Source of the DNA: VRUE01 sp963819755
GTDB taxonomy: Bacteria > Actinomycetota > Thermoleophilia > Solirubrobacterales > 70-9
Assembly: GCA_963819755.1 (NCBI GenBank)
Contig: CAWFXB010000002.1
Location: 682,001-746,000 of the forward strand
Direction: 5' to 3'
Length of the DNA: 64,000 nucleotides
In this document: positions 1 through 7,269 of the stretch, piece by piece
Layout: every line of letters begins with the position of its first letter
Position numbering within the stretch: position 1 is the stretch's first letter
The notes under the pieces: generated by a model
What the model was told of the DNA's origin: nothing
What the model saw: the letters and a program-made list of their open reading frames with translations, nothing else
Database searches by the model: none
Position numbers and translations under genes: made by a program

Positions 1-168
1 CAGATCGGCAAGACCCTTGACACCGTGAGCGTCCAGGTTCAGCGACAGATCCGCCACTCGTTCAAGCTGACCAAGTCACAGGGCGGCAACCCGCAACGCC
101 TTATCCACTGCATCAAGCACGCCCATCAGGACATCGAGCGAATAGAACGCTGCACCAGGCGCTTCTAG
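1..168 (+). CDS. C-terminal fragment of an unidentified protein
   Basis: An open frame enters from the left edge and closes with TAG at 166-168, giving 55 residues. The peptide is polar and basic with a helical look and several Arg, Lys and His residues; I recognise no motif. It converges on the YhaM-like gene that starts 10 bases further on. The fragment is too short to assign a function, and it could also be a chance open frame. Confidence 0.45.
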   Translation, partial: QIGKTLDTVSVQVQRQIRHSFKLTKSQGGNPQRLIHCIKHAHQDIERIERCTRRF

Positions 169-178
169 CGGTAGAGCG

Positions 179-1234
179 TCAGGCAGCCTGGCGGGTGCCG
201 AAGTAAGCGGAGCCTGACAGCGCCCGGTCGAAGCCGGACCAGGACTCGCCGGCGGGCAGCTCGCGCTCGAGCCGGTCGAAGCTGCCGAGGCGGCCGCCGA
301 GGTTGTCGATCATGTGGACGAGCACCGCCTCGCGGGTGGCGGGGACGACCGGGGAGCCGTGTTCGAGCGAGCCGTGGTGGCTGAGGATGATGTGGAGGAC
401 CGCCTGGGCCAGCCCAGGGTCGAAGCCTGGGATCTCCTCGATCTCGCGGCGCACGGTGTAGTAGCCGAGCGGGATCTCGCCCTGCAGCCGGCCGGCATCG
501 GTGAGGTCGATCGCCAGCGGATCGTCGTTGTAGGCGACGGTCTTGCCGATGTCATGCAGGAGCGCACCGGCGACGGCGACCTCGCGGTCGATCCCGGGGA
601 AGAAGTTGGCGGCGGCGCTGACCGCCTGGGCGACGGAGACGGTGTGCTCGAGCAGGCCGTGGCGGTATGCCTGGTGGTAGACCTTCGCCGCCGGCGCGTC
701 GCGGAAGCGCGCCCAGATCTCCGAGCGCTCGCCGAAGAAGCGGCCGAGCAGGTCGCGCAGCTGCGGCTCCTGCACGGTCTCGAGCAGCTGGCGCAGCTTG
801 CCCTCCAGATCCTCGCAGGAGACGTCCGACTCGGCGGCGAGATCGGCCGGGTCGTACTCGTCTGGGGAAGCCTCGCGCAGGCCGGAGAGCTTGATCTTCG
901 GCCCCCAGCGATCGCTCATCTCGAAGACGCCGGCGACCTCGACCGGGGTCCCCGGCGCGGCGAGCGCGTAGAGCTCCTCGGCGTCCTCCCAGGCGACAGC
1001 CTCAGCGCCGCCGCTGGCGTCGCCGAGCGTCAGGCGCAGCCACGGCTCGCCGTTGCGCTTGCGGCGCAGCTCGCGCTGGCGCACGGCGTAGACGCCCTTC
1101 ACCCGCTGGCCATCCTCGAGCTCGCGCAGGCACACCCTGACCGGGGGCGCAGCGGGCTCGGCGGCATTGGCGAGAGACCCCCCCGAGGTGTCGATCAAGG
1201 CCTCTTGGAACATGGTTGGATCGAGCTGCTCCAT
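179..1234 (-). CDS. YhaM-like OB-fold/HD-domain 3'-5' exoribonuclease
   Basis: The protein has 351 residues. Residues of about 35-115 look like an OB-fold nucleic-acid-binding domain (VKGVYAVRQREL, WLRLTLGDASG). Residues of about 185-325 form an HD phosphohydrolase domain, with HGLLEHTVSV, the metal-binding ALLHDIGK and a later LSHHG. An OB domain followed by HD is the architecture of the YhaM/CBF1 family of 3'-5' exoribonucleases, and length fits. A cytoplasmic role in RNA or DNA end trimming is inferred from the family. The ATG at 1234 is used; an internal Met eight codons later is an alternative. The gene stands alone, separated from the fluoride operon by a hairpin at 1277-1327. Confidence 0.85.
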   Translation of the reverse strand: MEQLDPTMFQEALIDTSGGSLANAAEPAAPPVRVCLRELEDGQRVKGVYAVRQRELRRKRNGEPWLRLTLGDASGGAEAVAWEDAEELYALAAPGTPVEVAGVFEMSDRWGPKIKLSGLREASPDEYDPADLAAESDVSCEDLEGKLRQLLETVQEPQLRDLLGRFFGERSEIWARFRDAPAAKVYHQAYRHGLLEHTVSVAQAVSAAANFFPGIDREVAVAGALLHDIGKTVAYNDDPLAIDLTDAGRLQGEIPLGYYTVRREIEEIPGFDPGLAQAVLHIILSHHGSLEHGSPVVPATREAVLVHMIDNLGGRLGSFDRLERELPAGESWSGFDRALSGSAYFGTRQAA

Positions 1235-1276
1235 CTATTTCCAAGTTAGAGCGGAGCGCGGACGCTTCGTTACGAC

Positions 1277-1327
1277 GAGCGCGGTCGTCGTTTGTACCGC
1301 TATGCGACAGAAACGACGACCGCGCTC
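1277..1327 (-). terminator. 17-base perfect inverted repeat directly after the second fluC stop
   Basis: GAGCGCGGTCGTCGTTT at 1277-1293 is the exact reverse complement of 1311-1327, with a 17-base loop. On the minus strand the stem starts at the base after the stop codon of the downstream fluoride channel gene. It probably ends the fluoride operon before the next gene on the same strand. There is no T-tract, so it is not a classical intrinsic terminator. Confidence 0.55.
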
Positions 1328-1693
1328 TCAGAGCACGCCGCCGAGCCAGTGGCCGAGGGCGACGGCGGCGAAACCGGCCACCAGGGAGAGGCCGAGGTTG
1401 AGCCAGACGAGGTGGGTGTGGCCGGCCTCGGCGAGCCGGTGCGAGTCGAGGATCCAGGTGGAGAAGGTGGTGAAGGAGCCGATGCCACCGCCGGCGACGA
1501 TCACGAGGGCCTCACCTTCCAGCGCCACGCCGGCGACCAGTCCCAGCGCCAGCGCGCCGCAGATGTTGATCGCGAGGATGCCGTGCGGGAAGGGGTGGTC
1601 GGTGCGCGCCGCGATCTCGGTGTCGATCAGGAAGCGCGCGGCGGCAGCGGCTCCGCCGAGCAGGCCGACCGCGATCCAGGCGGGCGCGCTCAC
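1328..1693 (-). CDS. crcB: Fluoride channel FluC/CrcB, second copy
   Basis: This is a 121-residue membrane protein beginning at GTG 1693, which overlaps the stop of the upstream fluC copy (GTGA). It carries the family signatures: an N-terminal GLLGGAAAAARF helix, AINICGALALG (the conserved Asn in helix 2) and GGGIGSFTTFSTW (the TTFST motif near the Na+ and phenylalanine box). FluC channels are dual-topology dimers that export fluoride. Two adjacent, diverged copies in one operon are typical of heterodimeric FluC pairs. A longer upstream frame exists but covers the first copy and is discarded. Confidence 0.92.
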   Translation of the reverse strand: MSAPAWIAVGLLGGAAAAARFLIDTEIAARTDHPFPHGILAINICGALALGLVAGVALEGEALVIVAGGGIGSFTTFSTWILDSHRLAEAGHTHLVWLNLGLSLVAGFAAVALGHWLGGVL

Positions 1694-2091
1694 CCGGCGG
1701 CCTCCGGCCGGCGCTCGAGCGCGATTCCCAAGCGGACGAAGGCGAAGCCGGCGACGAGGGTCGCGCCGACGTAGGCGGCGGCAAGGCCGAGATGGCCGGC
1801 GTCGATCATCTCGAACAGCTCCAGTTGCAGGGTGGAGAAGGTCGTCAGGGTGCCGCAGATCCCGGTGGTGAGGAACGGGTGGGTGAGGCTGTCCTCGGGG
1901 TGGTCGCGGAGGCGGGTGACGAAGTAGCCGAGCAGCAGCGCGCCGGCCATGTTGACGGCGAAGGTCGCCCACGGCCACCCGTCCGGCCCGTGCGGCGTCG
2001 CCTCGGACAGGCCCACCCGCGCCAGCGCCCCGAGCACCCCGCCGACGTAGATCGCGGCCAAGCGGCGAAGGTCGAATCGCGTTACTCGCAT
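1690..2091 (-). CDS. crcB: Fluoride channel FluC/CrcB, first copy
   Basis: A 133-residue protein with four predicted membrane helices. It has GGVLGALARVGL, FAVNMAGALLLGYF and GICGTLTTFSTLQLE, all diagnostic of the CrcB/FluC family. The ATG at 2091 is preceded by a GATAGGAG ribosome-binding site in the leader, just 3' of a fluoride riboswitch. It overlaps the second copy by four bases, so the two are probably translated together and may form a heterodimer that expels fluoride from the cytoplasm. Confidence 0.95.
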   Translation of the reverse strand: MRVTRFDLRRLAAIYVGGVLGALARVGLSEATPHGPDGWPWATFAVNMAGALLLGYFVTRLRDHPEDSLTHPFLTTGICGTLTTFSTLQLELFEMIDAGHLGLAAAYVGATLVAGFAFVRLGIALERRPEAAG

Positions 2092-2122
2092 TGCGCAGGT
2101 CTCCTATCAGCGTCGATGGACG

Positions 2123-2180
2123 TGGTAGGGACCGTCAGCGGATCGAACCGCGCTTATGAGGGAGCGAGCCCCATCGCTCG
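2123..2180 (-). promoter_or_regulatory. Fluoride riboswitch (crcB motif)
   Basis: Reading the minus strand from 2180, GAGC-GATGGG-GCTC forms P1 with its loop. A CATAA linker follows, then a GCGG/CCGC hairpin, then TGACGGTCCCTACC. The GGGGC in the first loop can pair with GTCCC in the tail, matching the pseudoknot of the known crcB-motif aptamer. The next gene downstream is fluC, the standard target of this RNA. Control would be through the Shine-Dalgarno or a terminator in the remaining short leader; I cannot tell which. Confidence 0.9.
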
Positions 2181-2200
2181 CCGCGAATTGTAGCCGAGAT

Positions 2201-2222
2201 TTCATCGATAACTATCGATGAA
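2201..2222. promoter_or_regulatory. Perfect palindrome, probable ArsR operator
   Basis: TTCATCGATA at 2201-2210 and TATCGATGAA at 2213-2222 are exact reverse complements with a two-base centre. The site lies just upstream of the arsR start and in the divergent region shared with the fluoride operon. ArsR repressors bind short AT-richer dyads in this position. Because the first possible ATG (2222) overlaps the dyad, the real arsR start is more likely the ATG at 2243. Confidence 0.7.
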
Positions 2223-2242
2223 TGGTGGTACCGTGCGAATCG

Positions 2243-2572
2243 ATGCCGGTCGAGCTGCCCGTGATCGAGTGCTGTACCCCGCTGGCGGGATCCTCGCTCT
2301 CCGACGAGCGTGCGGCCGAGCTGGAGACTGTGATCAAGGCGCTCGCCGATCGTCACCGGCTGCGGATCGTCAACCTGCTGCTGCGCGCCGGTGGCGAGCC
2401 GGTCTGCGTCTGCGAGGTGCAGCCGCTGCTGGGCCTCGCGCAGGGAACGGTCAGCCATCACCTCAAGCAGCTCGTCGAGGCCGGCATCGCCAGCCGCGAA
2501 ACGCGCGGCACCTACAGCTACTTCAGCCTCGTGCCGGGGGCGCTTGACTCGGTGCGCGAGGTCTTCGCGTGA
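2243..2572 (+). CDS. arsR: ArsR-family metalloregulatory repressor
   Basis: A 109-residue winged-helix protein from ATG 2243. The recognition-helix region GLAQGTVSHHLKQLVEAG and the wing ETRGTYSYFSLV are typical of ArsR/SmtB. It has cysteines at C10-C11 near the N-terminus and a CVC motif (C55, C57), which are candidate As(III) ligands. It is first in an operon with an aquaporin and an arsenate reductase, with a perfect dyad just upstream. The inference is autoregulated arsenic sensing. An in-frame ATG at 2222 would add seven residues but overlaps the operator. Confidence 0.9.
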   Translation: MPVELPVIECCTPLAGSSLSDERAAELETVIKALADRHRLRIVNLLLRAGGEPVCVCEVQPLLGLAQGTVSHHLKQLVEAGIASRETRGTYSYFSLVPGALDSVREVFA

Positions 2573-3297
2573 ACGCCCGCCCCGACCTGCTGCGCCGCTG
2601 CGCCGCCGAGGCGATCGGCGCCTTCGCGCTGGTCTTCGCCGGCTGCGGCGCGATCGTCACCGACACCGTCCACGGTGGCACGCTGGGCGCCGTCGGCGTC
2701 TCACTCGTCTTCGGCCTGGTGATCATGGCGATGGTCTACGCCACTGGCCACCTCTCCGGTGCCCATCTCAACCCGGCAGTGACGCTGGCCTTCGCCCTCA
2801 CCCGCCACTTCCCCGGCCGCGAGGCGCTCGCCTACGTGGCGGCCCAACTGCTCGGCGCGCTCGCAGCGGCGGCGCTGCTACTCGCCGTCTGGCCCAGCGA
2901 GCCGGCCTCGCTCGGCGCCACCGTGCCCAGCGTCGGCGCCGGCAGCGCCCTCGTCTATGAGGCGGTGCTGACCGCCTTCCTGATGTTCGTGATCATGGCC
3001 GTCGCGACCGACACCCGAGCCGTCGGCGCCGGGGCGGCGATCGCGATCGGCGGCACGGTCGGCCTCGACGCCCTCTTCGGCGGCGCGATCACCGGCGCCT
3101 CGATGAACCCGGCCCGCTCGCTCGGCCCAGGCCTCGTCTCGGGCGAACTGCACGAGATCTGGATCTACCTCGTCGCGCCGATCGCCGGCGCCGCTATAGG
3201 TGCGCTCGCCTACCAACTCGTCCGTGGCGCACCGCGGTCGAGCTTTGAACCGCTCACCGAATCAAAGCTCGACCGCGGTGCCCGGGACCCAGCCTGA
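2569..3297 (+). CDS. MIP/aquaporin-family channel of the arsenic operon
   Basis: A 242-residue protein with six predicted membrane helices and the two half-helix signatures: NPA in SGAHLNPAVTLAF and NPA in GASMNPARSLGPG. It starts at GTG 2569, overlapping the arsR stop (GTGA), and its stop shares one base with the arsC ATG. In arsR-aquaporin-arsC operons the channel (AqpS type) is thought to let arsenite formed by ArsC leave the cell down its gradient, replacing an ArsB/Acr3 pump. No pump gene is visible here. Its last 25 codons contain a 19-base inverted repeat. Confidence 0.9.
   Translation: MNARPDLLRRCAAEAIGAFALVFAGCGAIVTDTVHGGTLGAVGVSLVFGLVIMAMVYATGHLSGAHLNPAVTLAFALTRHFPGREALAYVAAQLLGALAAAALLLAVWPSEPASLGATVPSVGAGSALVYEAVLTAFLMFVIMAVATDTRAVGAGAAIAIGGTVGLDALFGGAITGASMNPARSLGPGLVSGELHEIWIYLVAPIAGAAIGALAYQLVRGAPRSSFEPLTESKLDRGARDPA
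3230..3280. repeat. 19-base perfect inverted repeat inside the aquaporin 3' end
   Basis: Bases 3230-3248 (CACCGCGGTCGAGCTTTGA) are exactly reverse-complementary to 3262-3280, with a 13-base loop. The element encodes part of the C-terminal tail of the aquaporin and ends 16 bases before the arsC ATG at 3297. A stem this long in mRNA could act as a processing or attenuation structure between the two cistrons, or be a small inserted palindrome. Confidence 0.85.
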
Positions 3298-3686
3298 TGG
3301 CCCGCGTCCTCTTCGTCTGCCTGCACAATGCCGGGCGCTCGCAGATGAGCGAGGCTCTCTTCACCCAGGCCGTTGGTGACCGCCACGAGGCCCGCTCGGC
3401 CGGGACCACGCCGGGCCTCCGCGTCCACCCCGAGGTGGTCGAGGCGATGGCCGAGCTCAACATCGACCTGTCCAGGCGCATCCCCCGCAAGCTCGATCGC
3501 GAGGACGCCGAGTGGGCCGACGTGGTGGTGACGATGGGCTGCGGCGACGAGTGCCCCTACATCCCCGGCAAGCGCTACCTCGACTGGGACCTGCCCGACC
3601 CCAAGGGGCGCCCGCTCGAGGAGGTCCGCGCCACCCGCGAGGAGATCGAGCGGCGCGTCGTGGAGCTGACCGGCGAGCTGGAGTAG
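3297..3686 (+). CDS. arsC: Arsenate reductase, low-molecular-weight phosphatase type
   Basis: A 129-residue protein with the phosphatase P-loop CLHNAGRSQMS (C8 nucleophile) at the N-terminus, VTMGCGDECPYIPG in the middle and the acid loop DWDLPDPKG. This is the LMW-PTP-like ArsC family, which reduces arsenate to arsenite using thioredoxin or mycothiol; which donor is used cannot be read from sequence. The middle cysteines are candidates for the redox cascade. It is the last gene of the arsR-aquaporin operon, with a one-base overlap at its start. Confidence 0.93.
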   Translation: MARVLFVCLHNAGRSQMSEALFTQAVGDRHEARSAGTTPGLRVHPEVVEAMAELNIDLSRRIPRKLDREDAEWADVVVTMGCGDECPYIPGKRYLDWDLPDPKGRPLEEVRATREEIERRVVELTGELE

Positions 3687-3692
3687 GCCGTT

Positions 3693-4700
3693 CTATTTCG
3701 TCGTCGCGTCTTTGGATTCTTTGCCATCGGTGCCGGTCAGCTTCTCGGCCCGTTTATCGACGAAGTGCGTGAAGAGCTGCTGCGAGAAGCCGAACAGAAC
3801 GGCGTAGCCCAGGAGCAGGCACTCCGAGCACTTGCCCGGGCCTCCGATCAGAATTTCCGCCTGGATCAGGATCACCCCAGCCAGCCCGGTTGCGGCGCCG
3901 GCAACTGGCTTCAGCAGCGCCTGCCAGGCCCTCGGGTCATAGCGGGAGGGAGGGGAGTCGGTCTCGGCCAGGCTAAAGGCGATCGCAAGCGAGCCCCCGA
4001 CGGCGCCGACCAGGGCCACCAGGGCAACGTCCGCTCCGTGTCCCGACCCGGTGCACCTGTGTTCCGTCACGCAGGCGCAGAAGGAGAGGAAGTCTGGGTT
4101 GACGGCATGCCAGACCGCGAGCAGAACGATCAACAGCGCCAGCACTCCGGTCACCATGACGAGGGTGTTGCGGAAGGCGCGGAGGTTCGCGTAACGCTCC
4201 CTGTTGGCGACAACCACGTCTTTGAACGCCTGCCGGACGGTCGTACGGTCGACCTCTTTCTCCCCAGCCCGCCCCTCCCCGATCTCGGCCTTGAGGGATG
4301 TTTCGTAACGGGTCCGCAGGTATCCCCCATCCATCACCTGCTGGATCCAGGTGAGCAGCCTTGGAATGGTCGTCCGGACCTCCTCGTCGCGCTCGAGCTG
4401 CATCACGTTCAGCTCTGCTTCGTGAACCGATTCCCACGCTGCCGTGAGCGCCGAGCCGGTCCACCAGTTGTGCAGTCGACGCGTTGCTCCGACCGCCGTC
4501 TGCGCGGTGTCGAGACAATCGCCAGCGGCAGCGATTGCCGCGCGCCTCGAGTTCTTACTCAGGCCGGGCGGCCGTTTCTTCGGCTTGAGCTCTTCGGCCG
4601 CGGCGAGCCGGTGGCGCAGTTCACGGATGCGAACCTGCACTTCGGTCCGCCAGGTTCCGACACGTGTCGTCGAGAGCCTCTCCCCCGTGCCCGAGCCCAT
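3693..4700 (-). CDS. Unknown membrane protein with cytoplasmic helical N-half
   Basis: A 335-residue protein I cannot assign. Residues 1-175 are soluble, charged and mostly helical. Four hydrophobic segments follow at about 180-200, 224-244, 262-284 and 294-312, then a hydrophilic Lys/Asp-rich tail. Cysteines cluster in the loops: C208 and C210, C216, and C291 and C294 (KCSEC). These could be disulphides or a metal site outside the membrane. The gene stands alone between the arsenic operon (converging, seven bases apart) and a FAH hydrolase (divergent). Base composition is somewhat lower in GC than its neighbours. Confidence 0.75.
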   Translation of the reverse strand: MGSGTGERLSTTRVGTWRTEVQVRIRELRHRLAAAEELKPKKRPPGLSKNSRRAAIAAAGDCLDTAQTAVGATRRLHNWWTGSALTAAWESVHEAELNVMQLERDEEVRTTIPRLLTWIQQVMDGGYLRTRYETSLKAEIGEGRAGEKEVDRTTVRQAFKDVVVANRERYANLRAFRNTLVMVTGVLALLIVLLAVWHAVNPDFLSFCACVTEHRCTGSGHGADVALVALVGAVGGSLAIAFSLAETDSPPSRYDPRAWQALLKPVAGAATGLAGVILIQAEILIGGPGKCSECLLLGYAVLFGFSQQLFTHFVDKRAEKLTGTDGKESKDATTK

Positions 4701-4801
4701 GTCGCGATCACAATAGTCGAACTAGTTGTCACGGATTAGATCGAAAGGAGATCGAGCGAGCTGGACTTACCCTGAGCCGATCTGGAAGAGTCCTGACGAC
4801 G

Positions 4802-5671
4802 ATGAAGCTCTGTCGATTCGCAACGGGCGACGGTGCCCCCAGATTGGGTGCCGTCGAGGGCGACGAGGTAGTCGACCTCTCCGGCGAGGACCTGCCATCC
4901 GAACCAGCCGCCGCGCTGGCTGACGTCGGGCAGGTCCACCTGGCAGAGCTGGTGAATGGGGCACCGAGAAGTCCCGTCGCCGACGTGCGGGTGTTGGCCC
5001 CGGCCACTCCCCGCAAGTACCTGGCGATCGCGCTCAACTACCGCGACCACATCGCCGAGATGGGCATGGAGCCGCCCGAGGTGCCGGTCTTCTTCAACAA
5101 GCAGGTGACCTGCGTGGTCGGACCGGGCGCCGGCGTGCACATGCCGAAGGTCTCGACCTTCCTCGACTACGAGGCGGAGCTGGCGATCGTGATCGGCAAG
5201 CGCTGTCGCCACGTCCCGGTCGAGCGGGCGCACGAGGTCATCGCCGGCTACACCTGCGCCAACGACGTCAGCGTGCGCGACTGGCAGGGCCGCGCCCAGA
5301 CGATGACGATCGGCAAGTCCTTCGACACCCACGGGCCGCTCGGCCCCTGGCTGGTCACCGCCGACGAGCTGGGCGATCCCAACGACCTCGCGATCCGCTG
5401 TTTCGTCAACGACGAGTCGCGACAGGATGCGCGCACCAGCGAGATGGTCTTCGACTGCTTCCAGCAGGTCTCCCACCTCTCCGAAGCCTTCACGCTCGAG
5501 CCCGGCGACGTGATCGCCACCGGCACTCCGTCCGGCGTCGGCCTCGGCCGCCAGCCGGTCCGCGACAACCTGCTCCACGCCGGCGACACCGTGCGGGTCG
5601 AGATCGAGGGCATCGGCGAGCTGGTCAACACCGTGGTCGAGGAGCCCGACGGGTTCCTCGCAGGCGAGTAG
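4802..5671 (+). CDS. Fumarylacetoacetate hydrolase (FAH) family protein
   Basis: A 289-residue protein, the usual size for FAHD1-like hydrolases/decarboxylases of cyclic or open diketo acids. Core features are FFNKQVTCVVGPG, the metal-ligand block FLDYEAELAIVIGK, AGYTCANDVSVRDWQ, SFDTHGPLGPW and the closing VIATGTPSGVG. The Glu residues of DYEAEL and the downstream Asp would bind Mg2+. Substrate cannot be told; candidates are acylpyruvates, oxaloacetate or homoprotocatechuate-pathway intermediates. ATG 4802 starts the conserved N-terminus (KLCRFATGDG); a frame extending upstream has no homologous look. It is followed after nine bases by an alpha/beta hydrolase, probably co-transcribed. Confidence 0.85.
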   Translation: MKLCRFATGDGAPRLGAVEGDEVVDLSGEDLPSEPAAALADVGQVHLAELVNGAPRSPVADVRVLAPATPRKYLAIALNYRDHIAEMGMEPPEVPVFFNKQVTCVVGPGAGVHMPKVSTFLDYEAELAIVIGKRCRHVPVERAHEVIAGYTCANDVSVRDWQGRAQTMTIGKSFDTHGPLGPWLVTADELGDPNDLAIRCFVNDESRQDARTSEMVFDCFQQVSHLSEAFTLEPGDVIATGTPSGVGLGRQPVRDNLLHAGDTVRVEIEGIGELVNTVVEEPDGFLAGE

Positions 5672-5679
5672 GACGAGCT

Positions 5680-6558
5680 GTGCTGACCGAGCGTGTGCAG
5701 CGCTGGCGCAACGACGGGGCGATCGAGGAGGTACTCGGCCGCAAGCTGTTCGTCCGCCGTCGTGGCGGCGGAGACGGAGTCCTGCTGCTCTTCCTGCATG
5801 GCTTCCCCTCCAGCTCCTACGACTGGCGGCCGCTGTTCGAGCTGCGACCAGCCGGGGAGGCGACGCTGGCCTTCGACTTCCTCGGCTTCGGGCTCTCCGA
5901 GAAGCCGCGCGACCACACCTACACGCTCGCCTGGCAGGCTGACGCGACCGAAGAGCTGGTGCGCCGCGCCGGCTCGCCGCCGGTCTTCGTCGTCGGCCAC
6001 GACATGGGCACCTCGGTCGCCACCGAGCTGATGGCGCGCGACCTGCGCGGCGAGCTCGGGGTGAGCTTGGCGGGAGCGCTGCTCTTCAACGGCAGCATGC
6101 TGCTGCACCTGGCCAAGCCGACCCTCGGCCAGAACCTGCTGCGCAGCCGGCTCGGGCCCCTCTTCGCCCGACTGACCAGCGAGCGCAGCTTCCGCGCCCA
6201 GTTCTCGCGCATCTTCTCCCCGCAGCACCCGCTCAGCGCCGAGGAGGCGGCCGACCAGTGGTCGCTACTCACCCGTAAAGGTGGCCAGCGCATCGCCCAT
6301 CTGACGATCAACTACATGGCCGAGCGCGAACGCTTCACCGAGCGCTGGCACGGCGCGATCCGCGACTGGCCCGGCCCGCTCACCTTCGCCTGGGGGCTGC
6401 TCGATCCCGTCGCTCGCGTCGAGGTCCTCGACGGCCTTCGCTCGTTGCGCCCCGGCGTCGAGACGATCGAGCTTCCCGACGCGGCCCACTACCCGCAGAT
6501 CGAACGGCCCGAGCTGATCTCCGCGGCGCTCGATCAGTCGATCAGCTTGACGCGATAG
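5680..6558 (+). CDS. Alpha/beta hydrolase, haloalkane dehalogenase/epoxide hydrolase-like
   Basis: A 292-residue protein from GTG 5680. It has the oxyanion HGFPSSSYDWR, the nucleophile elbow GHDMGTS with Asp rather than Ser (near residue 109), and a late DAAHYPQIE carrying the catalytic His. An Asp nucleophile places it in the haloalkane dehalogenase/epoxide hydrolase branch rather than the esterases. It follows the FAH-family gene closely, so the two may act in one catabolic route. Its last 25 bases overlap the vapC-like gene on the other strand. Confidence 0.85.
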   Translation: MLTERVQRWRNDGAIEEVLGRKLFVRRRGGGDGVLLLFLHGFPSSSYDWRPLFELRPAGEATLAFDFLGFGLSEKPRDHTYTLAWQADATEELVRRAGSPPVFVVGHDMGTSVATELMARDLRGELGVSLAGALLFNGSMLLHLAKPTLGQNLLRSRLGPLFARLTSERSFRAQFSRIFSPQHPLSAEEAADQWSLLTRKGGQRIAHLTINYMAERERFTERWHGAIRDWPGPLTFAWGLLDPVARVEVLDGLRSLRPGVETIELPDAAHYPQIERPELISAALDQSISLTR

Positions 6559-6953
6559 CGACTGCCGGCGTTGCGGGCAAGCCGCCCGTCGAGCGTCCAC
6601 AGCTCGCTGTCTAGCTCCTCCGTCAGGGCCAGGTAGGCCGCGTCGTATGCCGAGTGCCGTTTCAGCTCCAGCGCGATCTCGATCGCGCGAGCCTTGTCAG
6701 GAGCGATGTGGAAGATCACGTTGAGTCGATCGACGACGCGGAGCGCCCGGTCGGAGTCCTCGCGCGACAGTTCCTTGTGGGCACGCCTGCGGGTCAGCAC
6801 GCTGGCGACCTCGTATTGCGCCAGCAGGGGGGCGTGCAGCTCGCTTCCCTCGACCACCCAGCCGTCGAGCAGGTCCGTGGCCTTCTCGGTATGAGGTTCG
6901 TCGAGTACCAGCGCCAGCATGAAGCTGGCGTCGATGACGAGACGGGAAGCTAT
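6534..6953 (-). CDS. vapC: PIN-domain VapC-like ribonuclease toxin
   Basis: About 139 residues with a PIN fold: VIDASFMLAL (first catalytic Asp), the central Glu in LLAQYEVASVLTRR, SAYDAAYLALTEE (Asp pair) and WTLDGRLARN. PIN toxins cleave tRNA or rRNA with Mg2+. It follows the antitoxin gene directly. No ATG, GTG or TTG lies in frame between the antitoxin's stop and the first catalytic Asp. I set the start at ATA 6953, which overlaps the antitoxin stop (ATAG). The 3' end overlaps the converging hydrolase by 25 bases. Confidence 0.8.
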   Translation of the reverse strand: MASRLVIDASFMLALVLDEPHTEKATDLLDGWVVEGSELHAPLLAQYEVASVLTRRRAHKELSREDSDRALRVVDRLNVIFHIAPDKARAIEIALELKRHSAYDAAYLALTEELDSELWTLDGRLARNAGSRYRVKLID

Positions 6954-7183
6954 GAGCCGCGCTGCTCCAGCTCGTCGCGAGCCTCGTGCACCAGGGCAAC
7001 CACATCCGCTGGCTTCGACTGTCGCGCTCGCAGAGCGGCGGCTTCCTCCATCAGGGCGCGGTGCTCCGCGATGCGGCTCTCTCGCTGCGTGGGCTGGCTG
7101 CTCGCAGCTGCGTCCAGGGCGCGGCGGGCCTGCTCGTCGGTCCAGCTGCGTGCGTGCTCCAGAACCATCTCTTTCGCAGTCAT
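6950..7183 (-). CDS. Antitoxin partner of the PIN toxin
   Basis: A 77-residue protein from ATG 7183, beginning MTAKEMVLEHARSWTDEQA. The N-half would be a DNA-binding or dimerising region. The C-half, EEAAALRARQSKPADVVALV, resembles the toxin-wrapping segment of VapB-type antitoxins, and almost the same segment recurs in the separate RHH protein at 7270-7575. It sits immediately upstream of the PIN gene with overlapping codons, the normal antitoxin-toxin order. The specific antitoxin family is uncertain. Confidence 0.75.
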   Translation of the reverse strand: MTAKEMVLEHARSWTDEQARRALDAAASSQPTQRESRIAEHRALMEEAAALRARQSKPADVVALVHEARDELEQRGS

Positions 7184-7269
7184 CGGTCGCCATTGTATCG
7201 GCTGCCACCTTGTTGTCTCGGAGACGGGACGAACCATCACCGAGACCGCAACCGGCCTAGGCTCCCTCC

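Noticed and set aside
1690..1978. A long single frame spanning both fluoride channels as a fused FluC
   Set aside because: The upstream part of that frame is out of register with the first channel; the two genes are separate and overlap by four bases.
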